Of a stretch of DNA of 64,000 nucleotides, positions 44,229 through 55,200 are shown piece by piece (positions within the stretch are counted from its first letter, which is position 1; each line of letters opens with the position of its first letter). Both the position numbers and the translations under genes were made by a program. The DNA comes from Astropecten irregularis (lineage: Eukaryota; Echinodermata; Asteroidea; Paxillosida; Astropectinidae), in contig OZ020262.1 of the NCBI GenBank assembly GCA_963971285.1, positions 8,066,745-8,130,744 on the forward strand. The letters run 5' to 3'. The notes beneath the pieces are model-generated. The model searched no databases, had not been told where the DNA came from, and saw only the letters and a list, made by a program, of their open reading frames with translations.

Positions 44229-47200
44229 GCCAAAAATACAAGTTTTCGAACTTTAGAGGGCGTCTTACCATTTCTTTTATACGCAGTCGGAAAATTCGAA
44301 AGGCTTGCGGCGTGCATTTTCTGAACAAGTCATGCAACGCAGGGCTCCCCAAATGCCTTGAAATGAAATATTTTTAGGGTATACACAAAATGTATGAGCT
44401 GGCGAACAGAATTGGGCCTATATGCAAGTCTTGTCCCGGTAATGAAGATGCGCGCATACCGTAAAGTTAGAATTTGCTAGAGATAAAGAAAGCTTACAAT
44501 TTTCATAAAATCGTAAAAAATTCAATCAAGATGCCGTCGTGTCGCCGTTTCACATTTAGCATCCCGGACACACATACTTAATACCCACTAATTTCCATGA
44601 CGATCGGACAATGTCTTCATGACGATCGGCCTATCGGCTATTGTGTTACCAAAATCTCATTTTGATGACGTTATGATGACGTCACAGTATTTTGCTCCGA
44701 AAATGTTGATCTCTGTTGCACATTTAAGAATTACAAAAAGAATTTTAAAGATTCCATCTTTCGTTCACTAGTTATCGTTAAAATAACTTTAATGACCCAA
44801 ATATTCAATAAATCATAAGAAATCGGAGGATGACGTCATGATGACGTCATTGCAATTTTTTGATATAACACTTCCCGACTTAGACACGTACCAAGTTTCC
44901 ACTCAGTCGAACCAAGGGTTCGCTCATAATTGGCATGCGAAGTTTGGCCATTTATGGCACTGTCACGTGACCCATGATGACGTCATGATGACGAAATTGT
45001 TCGGCACACATCCGCACTATAGGGACTTTGTTTTGACCAAGTTTGGCTGATATTGGCTGTTTAAAACTAAACAAAGTGGGGTGTAGAAAGTCTGTGCACA
45101 AGCCTATGACAGAACAAAAAGAAAAGCTTTTCGCTTCCGCGAAAAAGCCAAAAATACAAGTTTTCGAACGTTGAGGGCGTCTTACCAATTTTCGTTTGCA
45201 GTCCGGAGAAGACTTGCCGGCGTGCATTTTCTGAACAAGTCATGCAACGCAGGGCTCCCCAAATGCCTTGAAATGAAATATTTTTAGGGTATACACAAAA
45301 TGTATGAGCTGGCGAACAGAATTGGGCCTATATGCAAGTCTTGTCCCGGTAATGAAGATGCGCGCATACCGTAAAGTTAGAATTTGCTAGAGATAAAGAA
45401 AGCTTACAATTTTCATAAAATCGTAAAAAATTCAATCAAGATGCCGTCGTGTCGCCGTTTCACATTTAGCATCCCGGACACACATACTTAATACCCACTA
45501 ATTTCCATGACGATCGGACAATGTCTTCATGACGATCGGCCTATCGGCTATTGTGTTACCAAAATCTCATTTTGATGACGTTATGATGACGTCACAGTAT
45601 TTTGCTCCGAAAATGTTGATCTCTGTTGCACATTTAAGAATTACAAAAAGAATTTTAAAGATTCCATCTTTCGTTCACTAGTTATCGTTAAAATAACTTT
45701 AATGACCCAAATATTCAATAAATCATAAGAAATCGGAGGATGACGTCATGATGACGTCATTGCAATTTTTTGATATAACACTTCCCGACTTAGACACGTA
45801 CCAAGTTTCCACTCAGTCGAACCAAGGGTTCGCTCATAATTGGCATGCGAAGTTTGGCCATTTATGGCACTGTCACGTGACCCATGATGACGTCATGATG
45901 ACGAAATTGTTCGGCACACATCCGCACTATAGGGACTTTGTTTTGACCAAGTTTGGCTGATATTGGCTGTTTAAAACTAAACAAAGTGGGGTGTAGAAAG
46001 TCTGTGCACAAGCCTATGACAGAACAAAAAGAAAAGCTTTTCGCTTCCGCGAAAAAGCCAAAAATACAAGTTTTCGAACGTTGAGGGCGTCTTACCAATT
46101 TTCGTTTGCAGTCCGGAGAAGACTTGCCGGCGTGCATTTTCTGAACAAGTCATGCAACGCAGGGCTCCCCAAATGCCTTGAAATGAAATATTTTTAGGGT
46201 ATACACAAAATGTATGAGCTGGCGAACAGAATTGGGCCTATATGCAAGTCTTGTCCCGGTAATGAAGATGCGCGCATACCGTAAAGTTAGAATTTGCTAG
46301 AGATAAAGAAAGCTTACAATTTTCATAAAATCGTAAAAAATTCAATCAAGATGCCGTCGTGTCGCCGTTTCACATTTAGCATCCCGGACACACATACTTA
46401 ATACCCACTAATTTCCATGACGATCGGACAATGTCTTCATGACGATCGGCCTATCGGCTATTGTGTTACCAAAATCTCATTTTGATGACGTTATGATGAC
46501 GTCACAGTATTTTGCTCCGAAAATGTTGATCTCTGTTGCACATTTAAGAATTACAAAAAGAATTTTAAAGATTCCATCTTTCGTTCACTAGTTATCGTTA
46601 AAATAACTTTAATGACCCAAATATTCAATAAATCATAAGAAATCGGAGGATGACGTCATGATGACGTCATTGCAATTTTTTGATATAACACTTCCCGACT
46701 TAGACACGTACCAAGTTTCCACTCAGTCGAACCAAGGGTTCGCTCATAATTGGCATGCGAAGTTTGGCCATTTATGGCACTGTCACGTGACCCATGATGA
46801 CGTCATGATGACGAAATTGTTCGGCACACATCCGCACTATAGGGACTTTGTTTTGACCAAGTTTGGCTGATATTGGCTGTTTAAAACTAAACAAAGTGGG
46901 GTGTAGAAAGTCTGTGCACAAGCCTATGACAGAACAAAAAGAAAAGCTTTTCGCTTCCGCGAAAAAGCCAAAAATACAAGTTTTCGAACGTTGAGGGCGT
47001 CTTACCAATTTTCGTTTGCAGTCCGGAGAAGACTTGCCGGCGTGCATTTTCTGAACAAGTCATGCAACGCAGGGCTCCCCAAATGCCTTGAAATGAAATA
47101 TTTTTAGGGTATACACAAAATGTATGAGCTGGCGAACAGAATTGGGCCTATATGCAAGTCTTGTCCCGGTAATGAAGATGCGCGCATACCGTAAAGTTAG

Positions 47201-49699
47201 AATTTGCTAGAGATAAAGAAAGCTTACAATTTTCATAAAATCGTAAAAAATTCAATCAAGATGCCGTCGTGTCGCCGTTTCACATTTAGCATCCCGGACA
47301 CACATACTTAATACCCACTAATTTCCATGACGATCGGACAATGTCTTCATGACGATCGGCCTATCGGCTATTGTGTTACCAAAATCTCATTTTGATGACG
47401 TTATGATGACGTCACAGTATTTTGCTCCGAAAATGTTGATCTCTGTTGCACATTTAAGAATTACAAAAAGAATTTTAAAGATTCCATCTTTCGTTCACTA
47501 GTTATCGTTAAAATAACTTTAATGACCCAAATATTCAATAAATCATAAGAAATCGGAGGATGACGTCATGATGACGGCATTGCAATTTTTTGATATAACA
47601 CTTCCCGACTTAGACACGTACCAAGTTTCCACTCAGTCGAACCAAGGGTTCGCTCATAATTGGCATGCGAAGTTTGGCCATTTATGGCACTGTCACGTGA
47701 CCCATGATGACGTCATGATGACGAAATTGTTCGGCACACATCCGCACTATAGGGACTTTGTTTTGACCAAGTTTGGCTGATATTGGCTGTTTAAAACTAA
47801 ACAAAGTGGGGTGTAGAAAGTCTGTGCACAAGCCTATGACAGAACAAAAAGAAAAGCTTTTCGCTTCCGCGAAAAAGCCAAAAATACAAGTTTTCGAACG
47901 TTGAGGGCGTCTTACCAATTTTCGTTTGCAGTCCGGAGAAGACTTGCCGGCGTGCATTTTCTGAACAAGTCATGCAACGCAGGGCTCCCCAAATGCCTTG
48001 AAATGAAATATTTTTAGGGTATACACAAAATGTATGAGCTGGCGAACAGAATTGGGCCTATATGCAAGTCTTGTCCCGGTAATGAAGATGCGCGCATACC
48101 GTAAAGTTAGAATTTGCTAGAGATAAAGAAAGCTTACAATTTTCATAAAATCGTAAAAAATTCAATCAAGATGCCGTCGTGTCGCCGTTTCACATTTAGC
48201 ATCCCGGACACACATACTTAATACCCACTAATTTCCATGACGATCGGACAATGTCTTCATGACGATCGGCCTATCGGCTATTGTGTTACCAAAATCTCAT
48301 TTTGATGACGTTATGATGACGTCACAGTATTTTGCTCCGAAAATGTTGATCTCTGTTGCACATTTAAGAATTACAAAAAGAATTTTAAAGATTCCATCTT
48401 TCGTTCACTAGTTATCGTTAAAATAACTTTAATGACCCAAATATTCAATAAATCATAAGAAATCGGAGGATGACGTCATGATGACGTCATTGCAATTTTT
48501 TGATATAACACTTCCCGACTTAGACACGTACCAAGTTTCCACTCAGTCGAACCAAGGGTTCGCTCATAATTGGCATGCGAAGTTTGGCCATTTATGGCAC
48601 TGTCACGTGACCCATGATGACGTCATGATGACGAAATTGTTCGGCACACATCCGCACTATAGGGACTTTGTTTTGACCAAGTTTGGCTGATATTGGCTGT
48701 TTAAAACTAAACAAAGTGGGGTGTAGAAAGTCTGTGCACAAGCCTATGACAGAACAAAAAGAAAAGCTTTTCGCTTCCGCGAAAAAGCCAAAAATACAAG
48801 TTTTCGAACGTTGAGGGCGTCTTACCAATTTTCGTTTGCAGTCCGGAGAAGACTTGCCGGCGTGCATTTTCTGAACAAGTCATGCAACGCAGGGCTCCCC
48901 AAATGCCTTGAAATGAAATATTTTTAGGGTATACACAAAATGTATGAGCTGGCGAACAGAATTGGGCCTATATGCAAGTCTTGTCCCGGTAATGAAGATG
49001 CGCGCATACCGTAAAGTTAGAATTTGCTAGAGATAAAGAAAGCTTACAATTTTCATAAAATCGTAAAAAATTCAATCAAGATGCCGTCGTGTCGCCGTTT
49101 CACATTTAGCATCCCGGACACACATACTTAATACCCACTAATTTCCATGACGATCGGACAATGTCTTCATGACGATCGGCCTATCGGCTATTGTGTTACC
49201 AAAATCTCATTTTGATGACGTTATGATGACGTCACAGTATTTTGCTCCGAAAATGTTGATCTCTGTTGCACATTTAAGAATTACAAAAAGAATTTTAAAG
49301 ATTCCATCTTTCGTTCACTAGTTATCGTTAAAATAACTTTAATGACCCAAATATTCAATAAATCATAAGAAATCGGAGGATGACGTCATGATGACGTCAT
49401 TGCAATTTTTTGATATAACACTTCCCGACTTAGACACGTACCAAGTTTCCACTCAGTCGAACCAAGGGTTCGCTCATAATTGGCATGCGAAGTTTGGCCA
49501 TTTATGGCACTGTCACGTGACCCATGATGACGTCATGATGACGAAATTGTTCGGCACACATCCGCACTATAGGGACTTTGTTTTGACCAAGTTTGGCTGA
49601 TATTGGCTGTTTAAAACTAAACAAAGTGGGGTGTAGAAAGTCTGTGCACAAGCCTATGACAGAACAAAAAGAAAAGCTTTTCGCTTCCGCGAAAAAGCC
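44229..49699 (+). repeat. 910-bp satellite-like tandem array, six near-identical copies
   Basis: Boundaries AGCCAAAAATACAAG occur at 44229, 45147, 46057, 46967, 47877 and 48787, and the array ends in AAAAAGCC at 49,699. Every unit closes with the stem-loop GCTTTTCGC / GCGAAAAAGC. Copies appear identical except TGACGGCA for TGACGTCA near 47,573, and a diverged first 80 bases in copy 1 (918 bp). Each unit holds four TGACGTCA and one TCACGTGA. The same two short ORFs recur in every unit without recognisable domains. Confidence 0.93.
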
Positions 49700-49700
49700 A

Positions 49701-50951
49701 ACTAGATATTGTGTCTGTTGAAAACAGAACACATGGCTTTTCCTTTTTATGATATTAAAAAATTCTCAAAACATTATACACACAAAAAATTTGATTAAGA
49801 TATTAAGCTTTATCCTTTTTAAGAGTGCAACTTAAATCTGAAGTCACCTGACTTGGTCATGTTTCTGTCACAGGGAAAGACCTTGCCTAACATTTACTTT
49901 TGCTGAAAGAATCATGATCCTAGCTCATACAACTTTTAAATGAGGAGCTACTTCCTGTTTGACCGGAAGTAGAGGTCACAGAGGTCAAGCGATGTGACAC
50001 AAATGAAGGAAATTGCCTTACATTCACTTTTGGTGAAATAATCATGATCATAGCTGTAACTACTTTTAAATGAGGAGCTACTTCCTGTTTGACCGGAAGT
50101 AGAGGACACAGAGGTCAAGCAATGTGTCACAAAGAAAGACCTTGCCTAACATTGATATTTGGTGAAAGAATCATGATCCTAGCTCTTACCACTTTTAAAT
50201 GAGGAGCTACTTCCTGTTTGCCCTGTACAAGTCAATGGGCTATAGCGTGAAAAATATTCAAAAAATCATAAAAAATACAAAAATGACGCTGTCTTGACGT
50301 AACTTCATAATTACAATTCCGAACCTCCAATTCACCAATGTACCAATTTTCAAGGCCATCGGCCGGTCCTACTATGTGCTATAAAAATCGCATTTTTTAT
50401 GACGTCATGATGACGTCATTGAATTTTTGTCTATGCAGTGTTCATCTATGGTGTATGCTGAAGAATTATCAAAAAGAAATTCAAAGATATCTTGTTTCGT
50501 TTACTAGATATCGTTAAAAGAACTTTAATGACCCAAAATTTCAATAAATCATAAAAAATCAGGGAATGACGTCATGATGACGTCATTGCAATTTTTCGAT
50601 ATAACACTTCCCGACTTAGATACATACCAAGTTTCAACTCAATCAGACCTAGGGTTCGTTCATAATTGATGTCTGAAGTTTGCCCCTTTAAGACACTGTC
50701 ACGTGACACCTGATGACGTCATGATGACGAAAAGTTTCGGCAACCAACTACGCTGTGGGGACTTTGTTTTGACCAAGTTTGATTAAAATCGGCAGTTTAA
50801 AAGTGGCAAAAGTGGCACCGAGAATGCACATGTGCTTTGTCTATAGGATTTCCAACGACAAGAAGAAGAAGAAGAAGAAGAAGAAGGAAGAAGAAAAAAA
50901 AAATCAGAACAAAAACAATACCTTTTCCGTTGAACACGGAAAAGCCAAAAA
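49701..50951 (+). mobile_element. chimeric HINE-like element
   Basis: It starts ACTAGATATTGTGTCTGTTG and has three 129-bp units. At about 50,221 (CTGTTTG|CCCTGTACAAG) it switches to the body type of 18,190-20,230. It contains the unfilled GTCAT site of the 1325-bp transposon at about 50,716. It ends (GAA)n plus stem CTTTTCCG / CGGAAAAG. Confidence 0.78.
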
Positions 50952-52179
50952 ACTAGAGTTTATGGCTGTTTGAAACAGCACATAAGGCTTTTCCGCATAT
51001 GATATAAATTGCTTGTCAATCAGATCGAATTGTGTCATTAGAAAGAACTTCCCTTACATTGACATTTGGCGAAAGAATCATGATCAAAGCTCTTACCACT
51101 TTTAAATGAGGAGCAACTTCTTGTTTGACCGGAAGTAGAGGTCACCGAGGTCAACTTATGTATCACAATGAAAGACCTTGCCTAACATTGACTTTTGGTA
51201 AAAGAATCATGATCCTAGCTCTTACCACTTTTAAATGAGGAGCTACATCCGGTTTGACCGGAAGTAGAGGTCACAGAGGTTAACCAATGTGTCACATAGA
51301 AAGACCTTTCCTAGCATGTACCTTTGGTGAAAGAATCATGATCCTACCTCTTACCACTTTTAAATGAGGAGCTACTTCCGGTTTGACCGGAAGTAGAGGT
51401 CACAGAGATTAACCAGTATGTCACATAGAAAGACCTTGCCTAGCATTGACTTTTGGTGAAAGAATCATGATCCTAGCTCTTACCACTTTTAAATGAGGAG
51501 CTACTTCCGGTTTGACCGGAAGTAGAGGTCACAGAGGTCAACCAATGTGTCACAAAGAAAGACCTTACCTATCATTGACATTTAGCGAAGGAATCAATCT
51601 AATATCTCAAACGGTTGATTTTTTGTTGATTTTTGAATATTTTGATTATTAAATTCAAATCGCTTGTCACGTGACACCTGATGACGTCACGATTATGAAA
51701 AGTTTCGGGAGACAACTACCCTATATGGACTTCCTTCAGACCAAGTTTAGTTAAGATTGACTGTTTAAAAATTACAAAAGTGGCTCCGAGAAAACCCCTG
51801 TGCTTTGTCTATGGGAATTTTGGCGACAAGAAGAGGAAGAGGAAGAAGAGGAAGAAGAGGAAGAAGAGGAAGGAAGAAAAAAAAAAAAAAAACAGAACAA
51901 AAATAAAGGCTTTTCGCTTCCGCGAAAAAGCCAAAAAAACAGAACAAAAACAAAGGCTTTTCGCTTCCGCGAAAAAGCCCCCCAAAAAAAAACAGAACAA
52001 AAACAAAGGCTTTTCGCTTCCGCGAAAAAGCCAACAAAAACAGAACAGAAATAAAGGCTTTTCGCTTGCGCGAAAAAGCCAAAAAAAACAGAACAGAAAC
52101 AAAGGCTTTTCGCTTGCGCGAAAAAGCCAAAAATAAAAACAGAACAAAAACAAAGGCTTTTCGCTTGCGCGAAAAAGCC
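50952..52179 (+). mobile_element. terminal HINE-like element with stacked 3' ends
   Basis: ACTAGAG and the GCTGTT-type hairpin, four 129-bp units, the TAATATCTCAAACGGTTGAT module, a long GAAGAGGAA tract, then six successive stem-loops. It closes the array; sequence from 52,180 belongs to a different (AGGTA-type) MITE. Confidence 0.85.
51890..52179 (+). repeat. six tandem 3' stem-loop termini
   Basis: Stem-loops start at 51908, 51955, 52008, 52055, 52104 and 52155, each preceded by ACAGAACARAAAYAAA. The arms GGCTTTTCGC / GCGAAAAAGCC are invariant. The four-base loop is TTCC in the first three and TTGC in the last three. Confidence 0.92.
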
Positions 52180-52410
52180 AATAAACCTGTGAAAATTTGA
52201 GCTCAATCAAACATCTGAGTCACGAGAAAATAGCTTTTTAAATACAAACAATGGTTTTGATCTTACCCCGAGATCAAAACTCGTTTCGGTCTTTGTTTGA
52301 CTAATTTCTGGATAAAAACAGCATTTTAAGCGGAAATATTTAACGGTATGTTTGCACCATTTTCATACTCTGAAAGTTTGCGTAAATCTGTGAACATTTC
52401 TGTTTGGGTA
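52180..52410 (-). repeat. fragment of AGGTA-type MITE family
   Basis: In inverted orientation it matches 56,048-56,310 (AAATTTGAGCTCAATC against GATTGAGCTCAACTT; ATTTAACGGTATGTTTGCACC). Only one side of the element is present; the rolling-circle array adjoins its other side. Confidence 0.6.
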
Positions 52411-52726
52411 GGCCTACATGTATGTTAGCAGTACTATGCTGTACTGTTAAGGTTTAATTTTACTGTCTATTAACAAAGTTTAGGCCTACGATTTTCACAT
52501 TTTGGGTGTGATCATTGAGTAAGTATAAAGTGTGATCCTCAATGGCGTGAAAGGTATTATTGTTTGCCTTGTCAGCACGTAAAACATCCCGGGTCAAGTT
52601 TATACAGTACGAAATACGTATCCCATGGTTCAGGCAACGTGATAAAAAGATTATTCCACAATAACGCACATGTCTATATATTAACACGAGGGCCCATAAT
52701 TAACCTGTGCATGACATTGTCGAAGA

Positions 52727-52822
52727 CAATACACGGGTTTACACTTCGGGGGTTTTGATTGCGACTTCAAAACGAGGCACTATCACGCATGCGCACTTTT
52801 CGAAGTGTAAACCCGTGTATTG
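52727..52822. repeat. 96-bp foldback element with 22-bp perfect arms
   Basis: Left arm 52727-52748 begins CAATACACGGGTTTACAC. Right arm 52801-52822 ends GTGTAAACCCGTGTATTG. The arms are perfect inverse repeats with a 52-base interior. It is probably a small MITE; no clear target duplication. Confidence 0.85.
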
Positions 52823-53532
52823 AAAGTTTCCATCATCTGGCGGATCTTAGCATATTTTTTTTTTCCTGTGCTGTTTTCAGAAAAGAGTAGTTGACTTGTC
52901 ACATGGTCAGGCCATAATCAGGTTGGTCCTACTTCCCTTATTGTAATGGCTGTCATCCAGCAGGAAAACAGGAAAGATGTTCGTTCAAGCATACAAGTGG
53001 TCCAATGGAGTTTCGGTGTCATTGCCCTTTGCACGCCTTTGTCCGGTCAGTGTAGTGTAGGCCTACAACTTGCACTCATGGGGAAAATCGGTGTGATAGG
53101 TGGTTCGTTACCATAGGGTCCTACCTCCTTTAATTAAATAATGAGTTGGAGAGGACCGTCAGAGGAATTGTCTCGCTGTTCCAGACAGTGTAGTCTGGCC
53201 ATCTCGGGAGAAAGTTGGGACGGCCCTGAGAGGACACTGGCCGGAGCGTCGAGATAATTTCCCACGCGTTCTTGTCAGAGCCACTATTTAAGGAAAGAGT
53301 TTCATGGTGTCTCCGCAAAGCTTCTTTAATTCTTATTTAATTTCCGCCAAGTTACCCTTGACTCAACACGAGACCGGAACTTAAATGGCTGCAGTGTTGA
53401 AGGTAATTATTATCATCATTTGATTTTTGTCAAAGAAATGCAGATTCATGGCCAAGAATATACTTTTAAAAACTGTTGCCCGTTATTTTTGTATCTTTAA
53501 CAAGATCTAAATTGTTTCTGGTCATTGGTATT

Positions 53533-53735
53533 TAAGTAGGTTTTGAAGCTTTGCATGGTGGAAGTCACATAATAAGGAAAGGTTTGCGGAGGCACAATGT
53601 ATAATCTCTTTGATGGATGTGTGGTTCGGAAAAGAACCGGTGAGAAGTTGATCTCGACGTTCCGGCCAGAGTACACTGGCCGGAACGTTATACATGGTGC
53701 CTCCGCAAACCTTTCCTTATTACGTCATTGGTATT
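53533..53735. mobile_element. palindromic insertion flanked by 12-bp direct repeats
   Basis: GTCATTGGTATT occurs at 53521-53532 and again at 53724-53735. Copy B has a single related GTCATTGGTTTT at about 58,879. The insert contains inverse arms AAGGAAAGGTTTGCGGAGGC / GCCTCCGCAAACCTTTCCTT. A relative of the arm sits at 53,275-53,325. Confidence 0.72.
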
Positions 53736-54473
53736 ACTAAAACGTTCTGCTGAAATACTGCACTTCAGGCAGAAAGTATTGACGGTTTGTTTCTACCATC
53801 GTCATCTTTATACACTGTAAGTTATAACTAAATCTGTGAATATTTCTCTTTCGGTATGCTACCGAAGTATCCTCATCTTCATCCTATCCCGTAATCATGG
53901 TTGACTGTAGGCGGCACCACTGGGGAGTTTCTCAACCAGTCCCCCCGTCTGTTATCCACCTTTCTCGGGGTGATACTAAGTTTCAGGCCTGTTCATTCAA
54001 TATTGTCTCTTTTGTACGGACCTCGATGAGTGCTATTCTACTTATCCAGATAACCACACGATTTATCTCACCAAGTCGACTTGTTGAGCCCTAAAAGTCA
54101 ACTTATTGAGATAATTTACATGTATTCGTACAAGATGACTTAGTGAAAACTAAGAAGCCTGCTATTCATAAGCTGACAATCTTGCCAATACGACTTACTG
54201 ACCGAAGGAAGTCAACTTGTCCCGATAGTTTTCCTTGTAGAGACGTCTTAATAAAACTGAGGTTATTTATCAGGATAAGACTACTTTTTAAATGCACATC
54301 ATTGACTTGCCCAGACAAATGATTATCAGTATTAGTCCACTTCAATCTCGTTTTCCCTAAAAGACATCTTGTTGAGATAATTAATGAGACAAGACGACAT
54401 CCACCACTTAAAAATTCGACTTGACGAGTAAAATTATGTGCCGGTTATCTGAATAAATGGTTCTCCGGCGGGG

Positions 54474-54522
54474 GGTTGGGGGGGTGGGGCTAGGGAGGGG
54501 CGGGAGGGGGGGGGGGGTTGTA
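54474..54522 (+). other. G-rich tract with G-quadruplex potential
   Basis: Runs of 7, 4, 4 and 14 G residues among others on the plus strand. Simple-sequence origin is likely; quadruplex formation is inference. Confidence 0.6.
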
Positions 54523-54639
54523 GCCCCCAAAATGTGCACCTGCACCTTCTATACTGTGCCTTATAAAATTGTTTTGCCAAGACCTGAAGATCTTGATACA
54601 TGCCATATCACTTTAGTTTGTGTTCTTTAACAGTTATCA

Positions 54640-55200
54640 TCAGGTCTTTGTAGGGCCAGGGCCCTCTTGCTTGGCAGATTCTGTTTCTGACTTCTTCGTT
54701 GGTAATGTGATCTTTGTAGGAGATTCCGAGTATTTATTCGATAGCATTTCATTTGCATGGCATTGATTCTTCTTTCTGTATCGGCCGTCATAGTTCATGT
54801 TTTGCAGACGTACAGGGATATGGATATGACCAGTGAGTGCTGCTGCATCAGTCTGATTTTGGAGCAGAGCTTGATGTTTCTGTCGTTCCAAATAGTCTTC
54901 AGTTTTGTGGGTTTGGCCGATCCTGGAGAGTATTTCAGGTTTGAAGCCTTTATCAAAGACAATTGCTCCAAGATATTTAAAGCCTACTCACTGTTTCCCG
55001 TTTTTCTAAACTCGCTCTGATGTCGGTATTGATGCCTTTGATGTTGCTGGTATTTTATTTGCATGCTATATGCTGTGGAAGTTATGCCTTGGTGCTCATG
55101 ATCCACTAAATTATATAGGTTTTTCCTTCCCCGGCACAGCCGTCTGTTTCATCGGCAAAGCGTAAGTTGGTGATTGCTCTTCCACCAATACTGACTGTCC
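54640..55200 (-). pseudogene. LINE reverse transcriptase 3' remnant (copy A)
   Basis: Reading the minus strand, the RT active-site region appears as NLRFADE (about 55,150-55,175), where a functional non-LTR element would have FADD. This is followed by frame-broken thumb/C-terminal sequence (QTDAAALTGH, HANEMLSNKYSES). It is homologous to 59,265-59,775 but more shifted. The family resembles RTE/Jockey-type LINEs from memory; the clade is not certain. Dead. Confidence 0.65.

Noticed and set aside
44838..49732. The same 70- and 91-codon ORFs repeated every 910 bp
   Set aside because: Identical because the DNA is a homogenised tandem array; no domain, and the two overlap antisense.
51765..52210. 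Several overlapping 80-144-codon ORFs on both strands, rich in K/E/R or F/L/S
   Set aside because: They are translations of GAAGAGGAA microsatellite and six stem-loop repeats; no start context or domain.
54757..55020. 87-codon plus-strand ORF with hydrophobic sequence
   Set aside because: It is antisense to a LINE reverse transcriptase remnant that explains the region.
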